From: Hippasteria phrygiana
Lineage: Eukaryota; Echinodermata; Asteroidea; Valvatida; Goniasteridae
Assembly (NCBI GenBank): GCA_037893225.1
Contig: JAZGUH010000323.1
Location: 2,418,001-2,482,000 of the forward strand
Direction: 5' to 3'
Length of the DNA stretch: 64,000 nt
The number at the start of each line of letters is the position of its first letter. The first letter of the stretch is position 1. Position numbers and translations under genes: made by a program. A model generated the notes under the pieces. It saw only the letters and a program-made list of their open reading frames with translations. It was not told the origin of the DNA and searched no databases. This document shows positions 49,834 to 62,581 of the stretch, piece after piece.

Positions 49834-51116
49834 CGGCAATTTGCCACAATGCATGTACATCGTTCCTATCTGGAACTGTGTAGCTCATCTGATCTGTACT
49901 CACCGATTAAAACATTTTAATTCAAAGATTTCTGATGAAAAAGGGTACCATCCCATAGAAAAAAGACTGCTCTTACGCAATAGGTTGTTTTGTTTCAAAG
50001 AAAAAAATGTAACAAACCGTATTAATTTAAACAATGCAGCTGTCAATCATTCTCTTGAAAGGCTTTTTTTGAGCTTAGATTTTCTTTGGGCATTTTTTTT
50101 GCGCCCGCACTGATCTTGGCCCAGCGGCGTATCAAAAACATCAAATACAAACAACTCTATACAATACATGGTACAAGCATAATGTACACAATACCCTAAT
50201 AATGGATTAAAAATGTAGAGATTGGTGTGTATACATGTAGATGTCAACCAGCCAGGCGGCAATTTTCAATCCATGTGTCAACGGCTGGTAAGGGGTTAAA
50301 CCGTACCATACCGTATGATTTTTCACTGAGAGATCACAAAAAGTTCAAATAAATTCACGTGGCACGGGTAAGTTCCGGGTTAATTTTCGTTAAATATAAG
50401 ATGATTTGCCCAAGCCAGATATTCAGGTATTTTTTTTTCGGGTTCGGTTCAGGTCGGTTTTTTCCTAATTTTTTTGTTGGGTCGTTTCGGGTTGGTTTGA
50501 AGATTTTCAGTTCGGATTCGGTTTATAATGTTTCGGGTCGGTTTGGCCTGGTGAACCAAACCCGATGCACATCATTAGTTCAAATGTTGTTCGCCCTCCC
50601 TGGCACAAAAAGCTGGATACGCTACTGCATGTTAGCTTCCTCTTTTCTCTTAGCGGTGCTCGGCAACGGATGTGATAATTTTGTGGGCCATTCCCCTCAG
50701 AAAATTTTCCTTTGCCTTCTTGCATATAAGGAAAGTAGAATTTTGTGTTCTTCTTGTGTTGTCTTTAGTCTTATTTAGTTGTCTCTGCAAGTACATGTAG
50801 CTGCATGTACATGTATTTTCCATGAAAAATTGCCTCACAAGACAGCATCATTGTGAAAGGAAATCGGCTAGGGGAGCCGTGGTCCTGTGGAAGTACATAC
50901 AAATGTACATTCCATGGGACCCCTGTCCCTTCAAGAGTCTAGGGAGCTGTTCTCTCATGGACCCATCTCCAACTGTGGATCTTTTGGTGCCATTCTCCCC
51001 CATATGCAAACTTCACCCCACCACCCAGGACTGGGCATAGGCCAGCCACGGATTAACGGGGACAAACGGGCAATAGGCAAGCTATAAGAGCCACCAGAAA
51101 TCATGTGATGAAGTAG
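49834..51116. other. Non-coding stretch
   Basis: 50400-50560 is rich in GGTTCGG/TTCGGGT units, perhaps a degenerate hAT terminus. 50130-50290 resembles, inverted, part of 2290-2420 (CAACCGG and ACATGTAC-like blocks). No gene is supported. Confidence 0.35.
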
Positions 51117-51226
51117 TGTAGGAAGCACTGTGGGGAAAAAAATTCACAGACTTACATTTGTACTCGGGCGGGACTCGAACCCACGACCTCCTGCCTAATA
51201 GTGCACACGTCTTATCCACTTTCAGG
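51117..51226 (-). mobile_element. tRNA-derived SINE, minus orientation
   Basis: On the minus strand a B box GGGTTCGAGTCCCGCC is preceded by GGCAGGAGGTCGT. It is followed by a tail CTGTGAATTTTTTTCCCC and ACAGTGCTTCCTACA. The tail is shared with the plus-strand copy at 51310. The A box is not clear. It is not a functional tRNA gene. Confidence 0.65.
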
Positions 51227-51309
51227 AAAAGCCAGAAATCTCTGTTCTAATTTACATCATCCCTGACGCAAATTTCATCTTACTGATAATGCAGTGCCCG
51301 CTGCTACAT

Positions 51310-51449
51310 GTTGGTGTGGTTGAGTGGTTAAGATTTCTGCACTAGTAAGCAGGAGGTTGTGGGTTCGCGTCCTGACCGAGTAAGCCTGTGAATTTTTTTC
51401 CCACAGTGTTTTCTCAGAAAGCACTGAGCATACAGTGCTTCCTACAGTA
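51310..51449 (+). mobile_element. tRNA-derived SINE, plus orientation
   Basis: A-box-like TGGTTGAGTGGTTAAG and B-box GGGTTCGCGTCC are spaced as in a tRNA. Then comes the family tail CTGTGAATTTTTTTCCCACA and CAGTGCTTCCTACAG. The two SINEs are inverted relative to one another, about 85 bp apart, and could pair as RNA. Confidence 0.7.
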
Positions 51450-54400
51450 CAATATGTCAGGAAAGTGCAAAAATCTGTTCTAATTTACATACTTCATGAT
51501 GAGAATTCCATCTTCTCACAGAAATCATGTATTAGAATTCCCTGCAGACCTTTACCTGCTAAATTTGACGCTTGAGAAAAGAAGCTAATAACATGGCCAG
51601 TAGACACTGCAGGGCATTGTGGGTAGGCTCTTGTGTGAACTCTTAGGTATTACACCCACTGTGCATTATAGTGGCTCTATGGGTTAATATTCAATAGTGG
51701 TACGGTGTGGGAGGGAGATTTACCACCATGGGACTAAAACTATGCTTTGTTGTTTTCTATAAGATCCAAGATCGAGCTGTTGCCTACAAAGTGTTGGTGC
51801 TAGCAGTGGTCAGATTGCATGTACAACTCACAGTGACTGGGTCACACTCAATGTTGGAGGCAAGCACTTCACAACAACAAGGTACAATGTACATGTACTA
51901 TTATGAAACTTTGCTTGCACTTCTTTGGAGAGCATGACAACATGTAAAACATCTGAACGACTGACTTTGTCAATGCTTTAGCTCAAAGTTGGTTGCACGA
52001 CACTTCTGCCATATATAGTCATACGAATTTGGTTTTGTGCAGAATCTGGACACTTTACCCGTGCATGTACAGCCATGAACACAACTTACACAAGTACATG
52101 AAGTAATGTTTATGTACTTTAAAATGGTGTACATTGCAGGACCCTTTTGCGATACCTTTACATATGTTCTCATTGATTTTGTGCACTGAGTATTCATATT
52201 TTAGTCTGTTCCTACCAGGTGGTACATGTATACATGTACAAATATAACATGGTTTGAGGGTGGATAGTCAACATTAGCTCATTTACTGAGGGGAGCCACT
52301 GACTGTCCATCCAAAATAAACCATTTTATAATTGTTTTAATATATTACCTTATACTTATTCAGTTGTCATTTTGTGTTGTCCATAATTTCATCAAGCATG
52401 TCAAGACCTGTCACTTCATGATCTGTCCTGAGGCATAAAACACTGCTGGATGTGGCTGCACAGTACATGGGCCACTCACCAGCAGTGTTCTACAATGTAG
52501 GTCTCGAGACTGGTCTCAGTCTCGGTCTTGGCCTCGGTACCCTGTACCCTTGATGTTTTAGGTAGTCTTGAGTTCAGACCAGCAATTCATGGCATTATGC
52601 AGCATTTATCGCATACATTGGGTTTGCTGTCTTTGTTCAGTATCGTTGGTTATAAGATAAACATTTGGCGCGTCGCTGCTAACCTAGCAGTTCATATTGT
52701 CAACCTCGTTAATGAGTCATTGTAAATGTTGGTGGTGCGGACTGCACGTTGTATGCACGGTACATGTACGTATGTGTACGTTGACACCGTACCAACCGAC
52801 TGCACTGCACACAGTACGATTATGTGTGGCTGGCCTTGTACACGTGGTGACAATACTGATCATATATGATGAGAATTCAGGCATCACGTCCAGCAAATCC
52901 GCTGCCATAAAGTTCGGTTATAAGACCATAAAGAATGTACAGATGTGAAAGCAGGAAACAGAAGGCACTCTGCGGTGTGCATTTTCTATCCGGGGACAAC
53001 ATGATTTCCGAACGATCTGGAACAATTTCGGCATTTACGCGGCATTCGATCACTTTGAGCCCCCGGGAACGGGGGGTGCTGTGGGTGCTGCAGCACCCCT
53101 AACTTTTTTGATGGGGCCCCAAACGTTTTGGATGGGGGTGCTGGAATATACTAAAGCACCCCCTACTTTACATGTATTTCACAAGTTCATCCTTACCTAC
53201 AATGTAAAAAAAAACTTAGTCAAAAATGTATATTTGTGACATGTATTTTTTTTTTAATCTACGTTTAATTCCCACCATGTCGGTGCTCTTCGCCACAATC
53301 TGCGCCCAGCAGCGCGGCAGCTACTTGTTTATGCACAGTGCAGATGTGGCCCGTATGTCCATGCGCGCGCCAAACCATGAACTGGAAAAGGATTTTGATT
53401 GATAGTCTGGTTGCGGGCCATCGCGTCGACTTAAGGACAAGTCGCTATCGGCGCCCTAAATATTTACAAGCACCTCCGCCGCTGTGTATCTTATTTATTT
53501 TGTTGGTCTCGACATTTCTGCTAATGGTATCACCCAGAATGTCCCCGCAAATTCATGCTATGATACTCGTAATTCACGTATGCCCCGTAACGATATGCTC
53601 AGGCGTGGTTCTAGAGTCCATGTTTTTTGGGTAGACCCTTTGCACTTGACGTCACTTTCTAACTCTTGCAACTGCTATGCCATATATAATGCAGGGCATT
53701 GTTTTAAGTATTTCGCATAATATGTACATGTACATTGTAACAATTGGTATGAAGCCCCAAAAGTGGACAACCCCATTTTCTCATTTTCTGCTAGCAGAAT
53801 TTTAGGTTTATATTACAAGACGTGACACATGTTTGGGTTTTACTTTGATGACCCAAAAGTGTACAAATAAAAATACTTTTTTGACGAGTTGTACTGCACA
53901 CACCCCTCTGTTCGAAATACATGTACATGTAGAACAGTTTATGTACATGTACATGTACATGTACATGTACATGTACATGTATGTACTGTACATGTTCACA
54001 GGCCCCATACAATTCTGCGGAGCCAATGCATAATGTACATGGGTCATTTCATGAAGTTGGGTACATAAAGTGTGACTTTTTGCCAAAAAGGGCAATATTT
54101 AAACCCAAAATTTTTGTTTATACCTTTATCAGTTTTCCCTGATCTGGATAAGTTGTTCTTGCACACTTGCAATTTGTCAACGGAATACGAAATACAAAAT
54201 ACAAATTCTCGTCGTTTTCAAGATGACAGGCATTGGAGCCATTTACATGTATATTTTTCACAATAAAACGGTTTTCTTTAGATGGCTGGAAAGACATACA
54301 ATAAATGGGTAACCAAATAGAAAATGCCCAGTTGGAAGCTCAGTTGCGGTGATTACGGGACGACAAAGGACCAACATCATGGTGCCTGTGCAAATGTACA

Positions 54401-55493
54401 AACATGTACACAGATTAGGCGGCATCTCATATTTGACCGACTGTTCCGCGCCCCGTCCATTCTGCGGGATCCAAATTTTAACAAAAGAGCCCTTAACTAG
54501 ACTAGCCCCGTCCGGAACGGTCATTTACATATAAAAAGACTTGAATATACTAGGGCTGTTCATTTTCGAATAATTTATTATTCAAATATTCGAAACTGGG
54601 TTTGACCGAATATTCGATACTAGCCCATCAAGTTTTTCAGTACATGCAGCACCGGTAAAAAAAAAAATGCACATAAAAGCACGCCAGTGTTTTACGTATG
54701 GTGATTGATATTATGGACCGTTCAAACAGATTTTTTTGCATGCCCCTGTTGTATCAAGGGTTTTACGGACAGGAACAATAATCTTCCGTCCACAACAAAT
54801 TACGATTGACAAATATGCGGCATTCACAAATAAATGTAAAACTCAGCTCTAACTCTTTCCAGACGCTCCTACGCAGACGAGTCATACATGTATACAGGTC
54901 ACAGGTCCGAATAGAACGGCTCTATGAACATAATAACTAAAGTCCTGATTTTGTTGTGGAGTTATAGCCAGAAATTACTAAAATCCAGAATCATCCCACA
55001 AATTACGTCACATCCAAAAATAACCTTCTACACAGCCTCTAAATACAATTAGTGTTTTCTAGCATTATACGAGATAGACCTAGCATATACGAGATTTCTA
55101 CACAGAACTTTCTTGCACGGCTTGGTGTAAACAACTTCGACCCATTCATTCACAAGTTAGGGTCAGCCGAGGTCGCACGTGTATGCAAATAAGTGACGTG
55201 TGGCCTCGCCCACGTTTGTGACGGTTGTACATAATACTGAATGAGGGGCGTATTGTACATATATATGTACATGTAGGCCTACATTCCATTAGAGTTATTT
55301 CATAACACTGACAACATTTACTTTGTGTACATAACATCTCCCCCCATAAATAAAGAAAATTTACAGAGGAAATTTTCACTTAGAAAAGAAAATATGTCTG
55401 GCTAAGACTTCTTACAGTAATTACAAAAGTATGGTTATTAAAACTCTTACTGGTCTTACAATACAGATATCAATGTAATAAGTACAATCTTCT
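51450..55493. other. Non-coding stretch with simple repeats and transposon ends
   Basis: Holds (ATGTAC)n at 53941-53982, a CAGTGTTCTACAATGTAGG terminus-like sequence at 52484, a GGGTGCTG-rich block at 53070-53160, and TAGGGCTGTTCATTTTCGAA at 54551, resembling a hAT end. No frame shows family resemblance. Confidence 0.4.
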
Positions 55494-56150
55494 AAACTCT
55501 GGACAGAGCATCAGCCAAAACATTGCTTTTTCCGGCAATATGAAGGATTTTGAGTGGATATGGTTGCAGAATCAAACTCCATCGAAATAATCTTTGGTTC
55601 TTGGTCTTGAATTTCTCCAAAAACACAAGTGGGTTATGATCAGTATAAATGATTGTCTCCCCAGCACCATTTGTTATACATGTACATGTACACTTCAAAG
55701 TGTTGTAAGGACCAGACCTAACGCCTCTTTTTCGATGGTGGATTATTTGGCCTGGTATTTATTCAGTTTCTTTGAGAAGTAACTGATCGGTCGCTCGATG
55801 CCTGACTCATCATCTTGGAGCAAAACTGCTCCGACACCAACATCACTGGCGTCAATGGCTATTTTGAACGCCTTGTCAAACTTTGGCGCAGCCAGAACTG
55901 GTTTGTTTGTTAGAGTGGCTTTCAATTTCTCAAAAGCACTTTGGCATGAGTCCGACCATTTGAACAAACTTTACATTCTTCTGTAACAGTTGAGCGGCAA
56001 TGGTGCTGAAGTTCGGAACAAACTTTCTGTAAAATCAACTCATACACAGGAATCTCATCAGTTCTCTTTTCCCTGTGGGTACAGGAAACTCTTGAATTGC
56101 TTGAATCTTTGCTACTCGTGGTAGCACGTGACCTTGACCGACCACATGAC
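55494..56150 (-). pseudogene. Ty3/gypsy-type RT-RNase H fragment
   Basis: The minus strand shows, in order, VGHVVGQGHV and ELMRFLCM (end of RT), YRKFVPNFSTIAAQLL, FEKLKATLTNKPVLAAP, FKIAIDASDVGVGAVLLQDD (RNase H core, first D), ISYFSKKLN, IYTDHNPLVFL and LADALSRV. These are the classic Ty3 order. The frame is broken at least twice. Neither LTRs nor integrase are visible nearby. Confidence 0.85.
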
Positions 56151-56729
56151 CTACATAAGGCTACATGTACCCTGCCTATTTCACCCTCAGGCCTTATACA
56201 TGTTATATGGCCTGTGAAAATTGTAGAATGCCAACAGGTAGTTGTTTTAAGGTGTTTCTGAATTGTTGGTACATTTCAAAGTAGGCTGTAAAAAAATGTG
56301 AAAATTTCTTAATGATCAACATTTTCAGTACAACGTCCAAGTTTTCTAACCTGAAAAGTTGCATAAAAATCCCTTTCTGAAGGGCTATGAAGCTCATGTT
56401 AAAAAGCAAAATGACCCCAGAGTCTCCCCTACAACTTGGAAGCACTTTAAACAAATTTCTTAATAGTCAACTTTGTAGCCTATGTCCCCGTCATGCCCCA
56501 CTGTGCCATATGTGTGTGGGTACTTAGCAGAAATATCTGCAGGCACACTGTAAATGGACCTACGAAGACTTTATGACATCACACCTCATTTGCTACGCAT
56601 GCCAAGTAGGCATGTGCTGAAATATTACCACATTGTAGTACACGGTTTCTCCGACAAAATTTACTTTGTATGTAGATGTTTTTTGAGGATTATTTTTACT
56701 TCGTATTAGGTACATTGTACCTTAAGGGA

Positions 56730-57117
56730 GGAGTGGTAAATCTGTGGTCGGGCCAGGCCTTTAAAAAGCCCAGCCATGCCCGGGCCTTCAGGCTTTTACT
56801 CTTGCTATTGTGAGCTACAAATCACCTAACAATAGAGCATCAACTAATCAATAAAGCCCGGCCTCTGCCAGGCCTCTGCCAGGCCAGGCCTGGTCTGGTT
56901 GTAGACCCCCCCATACTAATCTGTACCCTTTCACAGCTGGATCAAAAGATGCCTCATCAGCTGTCAGTCAAGTCTGGGTGAACAATGGGAGCCAGCTGGA
57001 CTCCAGAATTAATGGGCAGTTTATTGTGTTCAATCAGGGGATTATAGAAGCCCAAAAGCCTGGGCGTCCCAGGGACTTGGCCAGGCTTTTCAACAGCCAG
57101 GCCTGATTAACCACTCC
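56730..57117. mobile_element. Possible small TIR element rich in GGCCAGGC
   Basis: GGAGTGGTAAATC at the left and its approximate complement GATTAACCACTCC at the right enclose 388 bp, with GGCCAGGC/GCCTGGCC subterminal units on both sides. No target duplication is clear. The superfamily is unknown. Confidence 0.4.
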
Positions 57118-58180
57118 ACCCTAACCCTAACCTACCTGAATTCATCAAAATCCATACCCCTGTTTTTGAGGATTTTGGTGGATTCAGGATACCTCCATAT
57201 TGAAAACTGGAAGAATTTGATGGATTGAGGATTGATGTACATGTAAGCCTTGCGGTACTGCAGGATTTTGATGGATTCAGGATACATGTACATGTACCTC
57301 CATGTTGAGCAGTCACCAAAACCAACTGTTTGTGCATGACAAAATAGGTGGATTTTGGCGGATTCAGGATACTTTCTAGTAAAGTTACCCAAGGGGTTAG
57401 GGTTAAGGAAATTATTGTTTTTTCCCTCATGACTTTTAAAAACATAGTCATTGTGTAGTCGCAAAAACAGGTAAAAATTGACATGATCCCAACTTGTACT
57501 GAAAATGCATGCTGTGATACCACAGCATGCTGTTCCATGCCCACCAGGCTACACTAATTCAACGAGGAGTAATGTCATTACTTCGTAGGTCCAATGACCA
57601 GTTGGAATTCAGCTCTCACTCATTAATGTGTATGAGGTACAAATGTATAGTAATAGTACTTTCTTCCACAAATTTTGGACCCCCATCTCCAGAAAAGATG
57701 TTCCAAACACCCCCATATAAGTTGGAGGTATAAAAAACTTAAAAGCTGTTCTCAAATGAATGGCAATGAATATCTGTCAAAAATGATGTTTAAATTTAGT
57801 GTACACGATTGGTAATCCTTTTTATTTACTGAATTATTATGAAATACCTTACTAGACTGTAAGTTAATAGTAGTCTCAATCATCCTGTGAAATAATGGCA
57901 CCAGGTGTGCTGTCGTTGTCAAGAAAAGTGGAAGTTTATATCATTTTCCAACGATTTTCCGGCCGGCAATCGTTGGAAAACTGCCCTGTAGTCAAGGTGC
58001 GCGTGGCTACCCGGACGAGTGGCGCGCCCCGTTGCTGGCATATTCGGGGCATGTCACGCGCGCCTTGACTAAAAGCTACATGTACATGTGTCATCCACAC
58101 GACGGTTAAAAACGAACGCCGTTTTTCTCTCGTTTTTTTCGGCATCCAAAAATGCAAAACTTTGAACAGGTCAGTGAAAC
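57118..58180. other. Non-coding stretch with GGATTTTGGTGGATTCAGGA repeats
   Basis: 57160-57375 has four or five imperfect copies of a unit containing GATTTTGATGGATTCAGGAT. No gene is supported. Confidence 0.45.
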
Positions 58181-58870
58181 GATACATGTATTTCCTTAAA
58201 CTTGCGTATCGGCCCAATACGCAATTATTTCTGCCTGATACGCAAACAAATGGGCCGATACCCATTTTTTTTTTTCGATACGCACAATATAGTCATGATA
58301 GTACATGTACGGCTCAGTATTATCTTACATGATGCAGGTCCATTGCATGGCGTAAGGGTGGCCTAGCTTGCAATTTTACATGTCCGGCAAAATCTAGACG
58401 AAAAAGCAGTAAATCTTCCTACATTTTTCATGTCGTACACGACATACACCCACTGCAGATTATAAGTACACATCGCACCATGCACAACGCGTGGCCACAC
58501 AGCACACATGCACAGTACATGTATCGGCACCACACACGAGTTCCTCGTGGTCGGTGTCGCCCCAAATCTGAACCTCCGTTGTAGGACAATTCTTCGTACA
58601 TGCACCTTCCTGTGCGCGTGCGCGCGTGTGTTCGCTTGGTGCCAGTCGTGTGCTCAATACGCTACCAGGGGCTACTTTTATGAGGGTTAAAATTTTGCAC
58701 TACACATTTGCAGTACTTACAAGATCGACCCCAGACACGTCAGGTTTTTTTTTCATGGCCATATATAGTTCATTGTATTGAAGGCATTTACGACGGGGAC
58801 GAGATTGTTGGACGTTGCCAAGTCACCACGTTTTTGTCTCGCGTACAATGGCGGAAAAGCAATAAAAAAT
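58181..58870. repeat. Dispersed repeat, inverted relative to 61735-62345
   Basis: Shares long near-identical blocks with the later segment in opposite orientation, for example CCTACATTTTTCATGTCGTA and the GTGTGGTGCC-type region. Short frames in both copies look alike (MHVRRIVLQRRFRFG versus MRARRIVLQRRFRFG) only because the DNA is duplicated. The copy at 61735 lies inside a TIR element. Confidence 0.75.
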
Positions 58871-59423
58871 AGGGTCTTTTTAAAGCCAATAACATGTTTT
58901 TGCTTGCCAGTATACAAGAAAAGGCATGAAAGCCATAAGTTTTACTGCATGTTGAAGTTTTATTATTTTTTTATATTTAACCAGTATGTAAAAACAACAA
59001 AATGTTATGTTATTTATGAAATTTGTTTATTCCTTTAAGCTAACATTTTTGCCAAACAACTGAATGGAGCTCAGGGTTTCAGGTTTGATCAGCAAAAACC
59101 AAAGTTTGGAGCATTTACTTTATAATTGATTAATTCAGCCATTACATGTTGTTGCAAAGCCTGTTCGATATGACGATATTTCCCTATATTTCGATATATT
59201 TTTTCCTATCGAAAATCGTATCGGCCCCTTTAAAAAAAAAACGGAATATCGGGGAATTCGATATACCGAAGAATATCGCAATATGTTCCTTTTGGCCGCA
59301 TTAAGTGTGGATTTGTCCAGTTTACCTTGCTCGAAATTCCAGTTAGGCCTATTTCCAATTATTGGACGGCAGAATAGTATATAAATAATGTATCATGATG
59401 TACCATGGGGGAATAAAAACTAC

Positions 59424-62400
59424 TAAGGTTTAACCGATGATCGGATCGGACATCGGATCAGGCCGATGTTTGGCAATATCGGCAAAACATCGGATCGGCA
59501 AAATTTGTAAAGTTTAACCGATGACGGGCCGATGTTCGGCAATGTCAATTAGCAAACTCTACACTCAATTTTATCATACACAAATGTCATGTTGTTCTTT
59601 ATTAGAGCGCGAGTAAAAATTATTTTTTTTTTTTGTGTGAAAAATGAACAGTTTTATGCAGTGATGTCTTATCATACCGGTTCTGCGCTATCTGCACCCG
59701 TACGTGCAACAACAACTCAGCGCCCGAAGACAACGGAGCAGTCAGTGCATGACTGTACTGGTCTACTGAACGTCATGAACGGAGTCGGGGAACTACACTG
59801 TGTGAAGCCTCGACGCATTGTGGACTTCAGTTTAACCGATCATGTATCTCTTGCATGCACAGCATGGGCGATGTGTGCACCGTGTAATGTTATATACATA
59901 AGAACAGCGTGAATACAAAAATACCCTGGAAAAAAGACCAGCATAGACGGCCTATAATGGGGAATTCCCTTCACATGTGCCAAGTTTGCTGGACTGAAGC
60001 TTGAATTGAATTGAAATCACTGCGAGTTCAGCCTCATATTTTTAAGCCCACAGATTTTTCTACGTACATGTAAATGCCTGGATTAGTTTTGCGCATTGTC
60101 CTAATTTCAACTTCTATCCAACAACCAGCAGTTTTAAAATATAATTTAATAGGGTCGGCTGGTAGGCATAACATGTTAATTTTCTACCTCCATGCTAAAG
60201 CCAAAGGTGAGAATCATGTAACGCAATACCTGTGTTAGAGTGGTCCCGAAACGAAGTACATGTACATGTTCAAATTTTGGGATGCTTTTTGAGACATATG
60301 CCTGATGAATTTTATGTGATACGAGCATTGCAAAGTGGAAAATTTAATTTACGTATTGTAAAAATCATTTATAGCTTCCTTCCTATTTCTTTAAAACTAA
60401 AAACTTGTAAGGTAAGCCAAAACTCTCGTGTTGTGAATAATCGACCTTTTTATTCAGAACAAAGATACATGTACATAGATACATGATTGATAGCCTATTA
60501 ATCAGCAAAAGCAATAAACTAAACAAAATAAATATGAAACTGTGATCACCATATCACAAACTGTTGCGACACGTGGAATTATCCACACAGCCGTTTATCA
60601 CGCACATCACTCAACCACTAGTCCACTTCTTGTCGCAATTTGTCGAAAGTTTTGAATGAAACACATCGTGATTTTGACTATCCTTGTTAGTACTATTCTT
60701 TGTTGGTTAGCGCCGGGATTTTATGAACAAATCTTGTCGAGTGGGCCTACGAAGTTCCAGAATCTTTTTGTAATTTGTTGCATCCAAGCATGCGTGTCTG
60801 GCTACAGACTCCAGGGTTCTCCCCAGGATTTTTCAAAACTGTGGGGGATTTAATTTGTGGTTGACTGACAATTTGCGAAGCCATGGCGTGGGGTTCGGGG
60901 CCCGCCTAAGGGCCCCTAATTTTGTTGGACTTTAGATGCTCTCTGGTGCATTTTAGAGCATTTCCTGGGCTTTTCAAGTACTTTTTCTCAGGAAAAAACA
61001 TGAGAGATTTAATAGGCTTTTTTAAATTTAGGATATCAACATTTCATCAAATGACCACTTTTCCTTTCTGGACTAGTAATTCTAGTCACAAAATGAGCCA
61101 TTCCAAGTTTCAGATATGCAACAGAAGTCCCCTGCCTCATGTGGTGCTTTCGGCACAATGAGCACAGCATTCCTGAAACGTGAATGCAAGTCATTAAAAA
61201 TAGAGTAGAAAAGAATTGCCAGAGCTTACCCTTTTGGGAGTGCCATAAAGAAAAATGTTTCATTTTCAAGCTACAATAAAAAAAAAATGCTTTGTAATAG
61301 GTGTACTGTGTTTATGCATGCTATAGCTTAACAACCCTAAAAATTACACGAAAAGTACCCCAAAAATTTGCCAGGGGTTCCCCCATGGGCGGTTAGCCCG
61401 TGTTTTTTATGCCAAAATCATTTTTTTAAATTCATGTGAAAAAAAAATTTGCCAGGGGTTCCCCCATGGGTGGTTAGCCCGTTTTTTAGAATGCTGTAAA
61501 TAAATCATTGTGTTGTTTATAAATTCATGTGAAAAAAATTCAATTAAAATATTGAAACTAACGTTAATATTATTAATTTTACAAAATTAGGCCTTTCGTT
61601 AAAACATGGAGGAAGGAAACTTCCCCCATGGTTAAAATAGTTTCCATTAAAATCAGTTGCAAGTAATAATATGGGTTTCCATGTGCGGCGCGCACGGACC
61701 GCTGATGTTATGTATTGGCTTAAAAAAAGACCCTATTTTTTTTTATTGCTTTTCCGCCACGCGCGAGACAAAAACGTGGTGACTTGGCAACGTCCAACAA
61801 TCTCGTCCCCATCGTGCGTGGGGTCGATCTTGTAAGCACTCCAAATGGTGTAGTGCAAAATTTTAACCCTCATAAAAGTTGCCCCTGCTTAGCGTATTGA
61901 GCACACGACCGGCACCAAGAGAACACACGCGCGCACGCGCACAGGGAAGGTGCGTGCACGAAGAATTGTCCTACAACGGAGGTTCAGATTTGGGGCGACA
62001 CCGACCACGAGGAACTCGTGTGTGGTGCCTATACATGTACTGTGTGGCCGGCCGGCCGGCCACGCGTTGTGCATGGCCGGCGGTGCGATGTGTACGTATC
62101 TGCACGGTGTACGTCGTGTACGACACGGAAAATGTAGGAAGATTTACTGCTTTTTCGTCTAGATTTCGCCGGACATGTAAAATTGCAAGCTAGGCCTTAC
62201 GCCATGCAATGGACCTGCATCATGTAAGATAATACTGAGCCATACTATTGTGTGTATCGGGGATGAAAAAATGGGTATCGGCGGGTTTTTTGCGTATCGG
62301 GCAGAAATAATTGCGTATCGGGCCGATACGCAAGTTTGTACGTGAGGAGAACCCTGGACTCTACACACGGGATTTCTTCACTTCACGCAAAATAACGATG

Positions 62401-62573
62401 GCGAAACCCGACTATGAATTATGGTGTTGCCTGAATAAACATCCCCCGACAACGGACCAACTCAGCGCAATACGCACGCGCAGACTGTTTCCCCATGATC
62501 GAGACATGTACTTATTTTGCCGCATGCGCACGTACTCCCGGCCGAACATCGACAAGATGTACACGATCTTTGA
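59424..62573. mobile_element. hAT family A, copy 2, interrupted by two later insertions
   Basis: Starts with TAAGGTTTAACCGATG and follows copy 1 (44174-46376) closely to about 60797. After an inserted segment it resumes at about 62425 (GTGTTGCCTGAATAAACATC) and runs to 62573, where another hAT-type element begins. The right end is outside the window. Confidence 0.75.
60807..62361. mobile_element. TIR element nested in hAT family A copy 2
   Basis: The left GACTCCAGGGTTCTCC and the right complement (GAGTCCAGGGTTCTCC) form the ends. GACTC directly flanks CAGGG on both sides, so the end may instead be CAGGGTTCTCC with a 5-bp duplication. It contains a copy of the 58181-58870 repeat and doubled GCCAGGGGTTCCCCCATGGG units. 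No transposase is seen. Confidence 0.5.
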
Positions 62574-62581
62574 GTATACGC

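Noticed and set aside
51160..51385. Functional tRNA genes
   Set aside because: Only promoter-box similarity is present; the cloverleaf is not complete and both copies share a non-tRNA tail, so they are SINEs.
58363..62193. Similar short proteins near 58.5 kb and 62 kb as a gene family
   Set aside because: The likeness comes from an inverted dispersed DNA repeat; frames are broken differently and composition is repeat-like.
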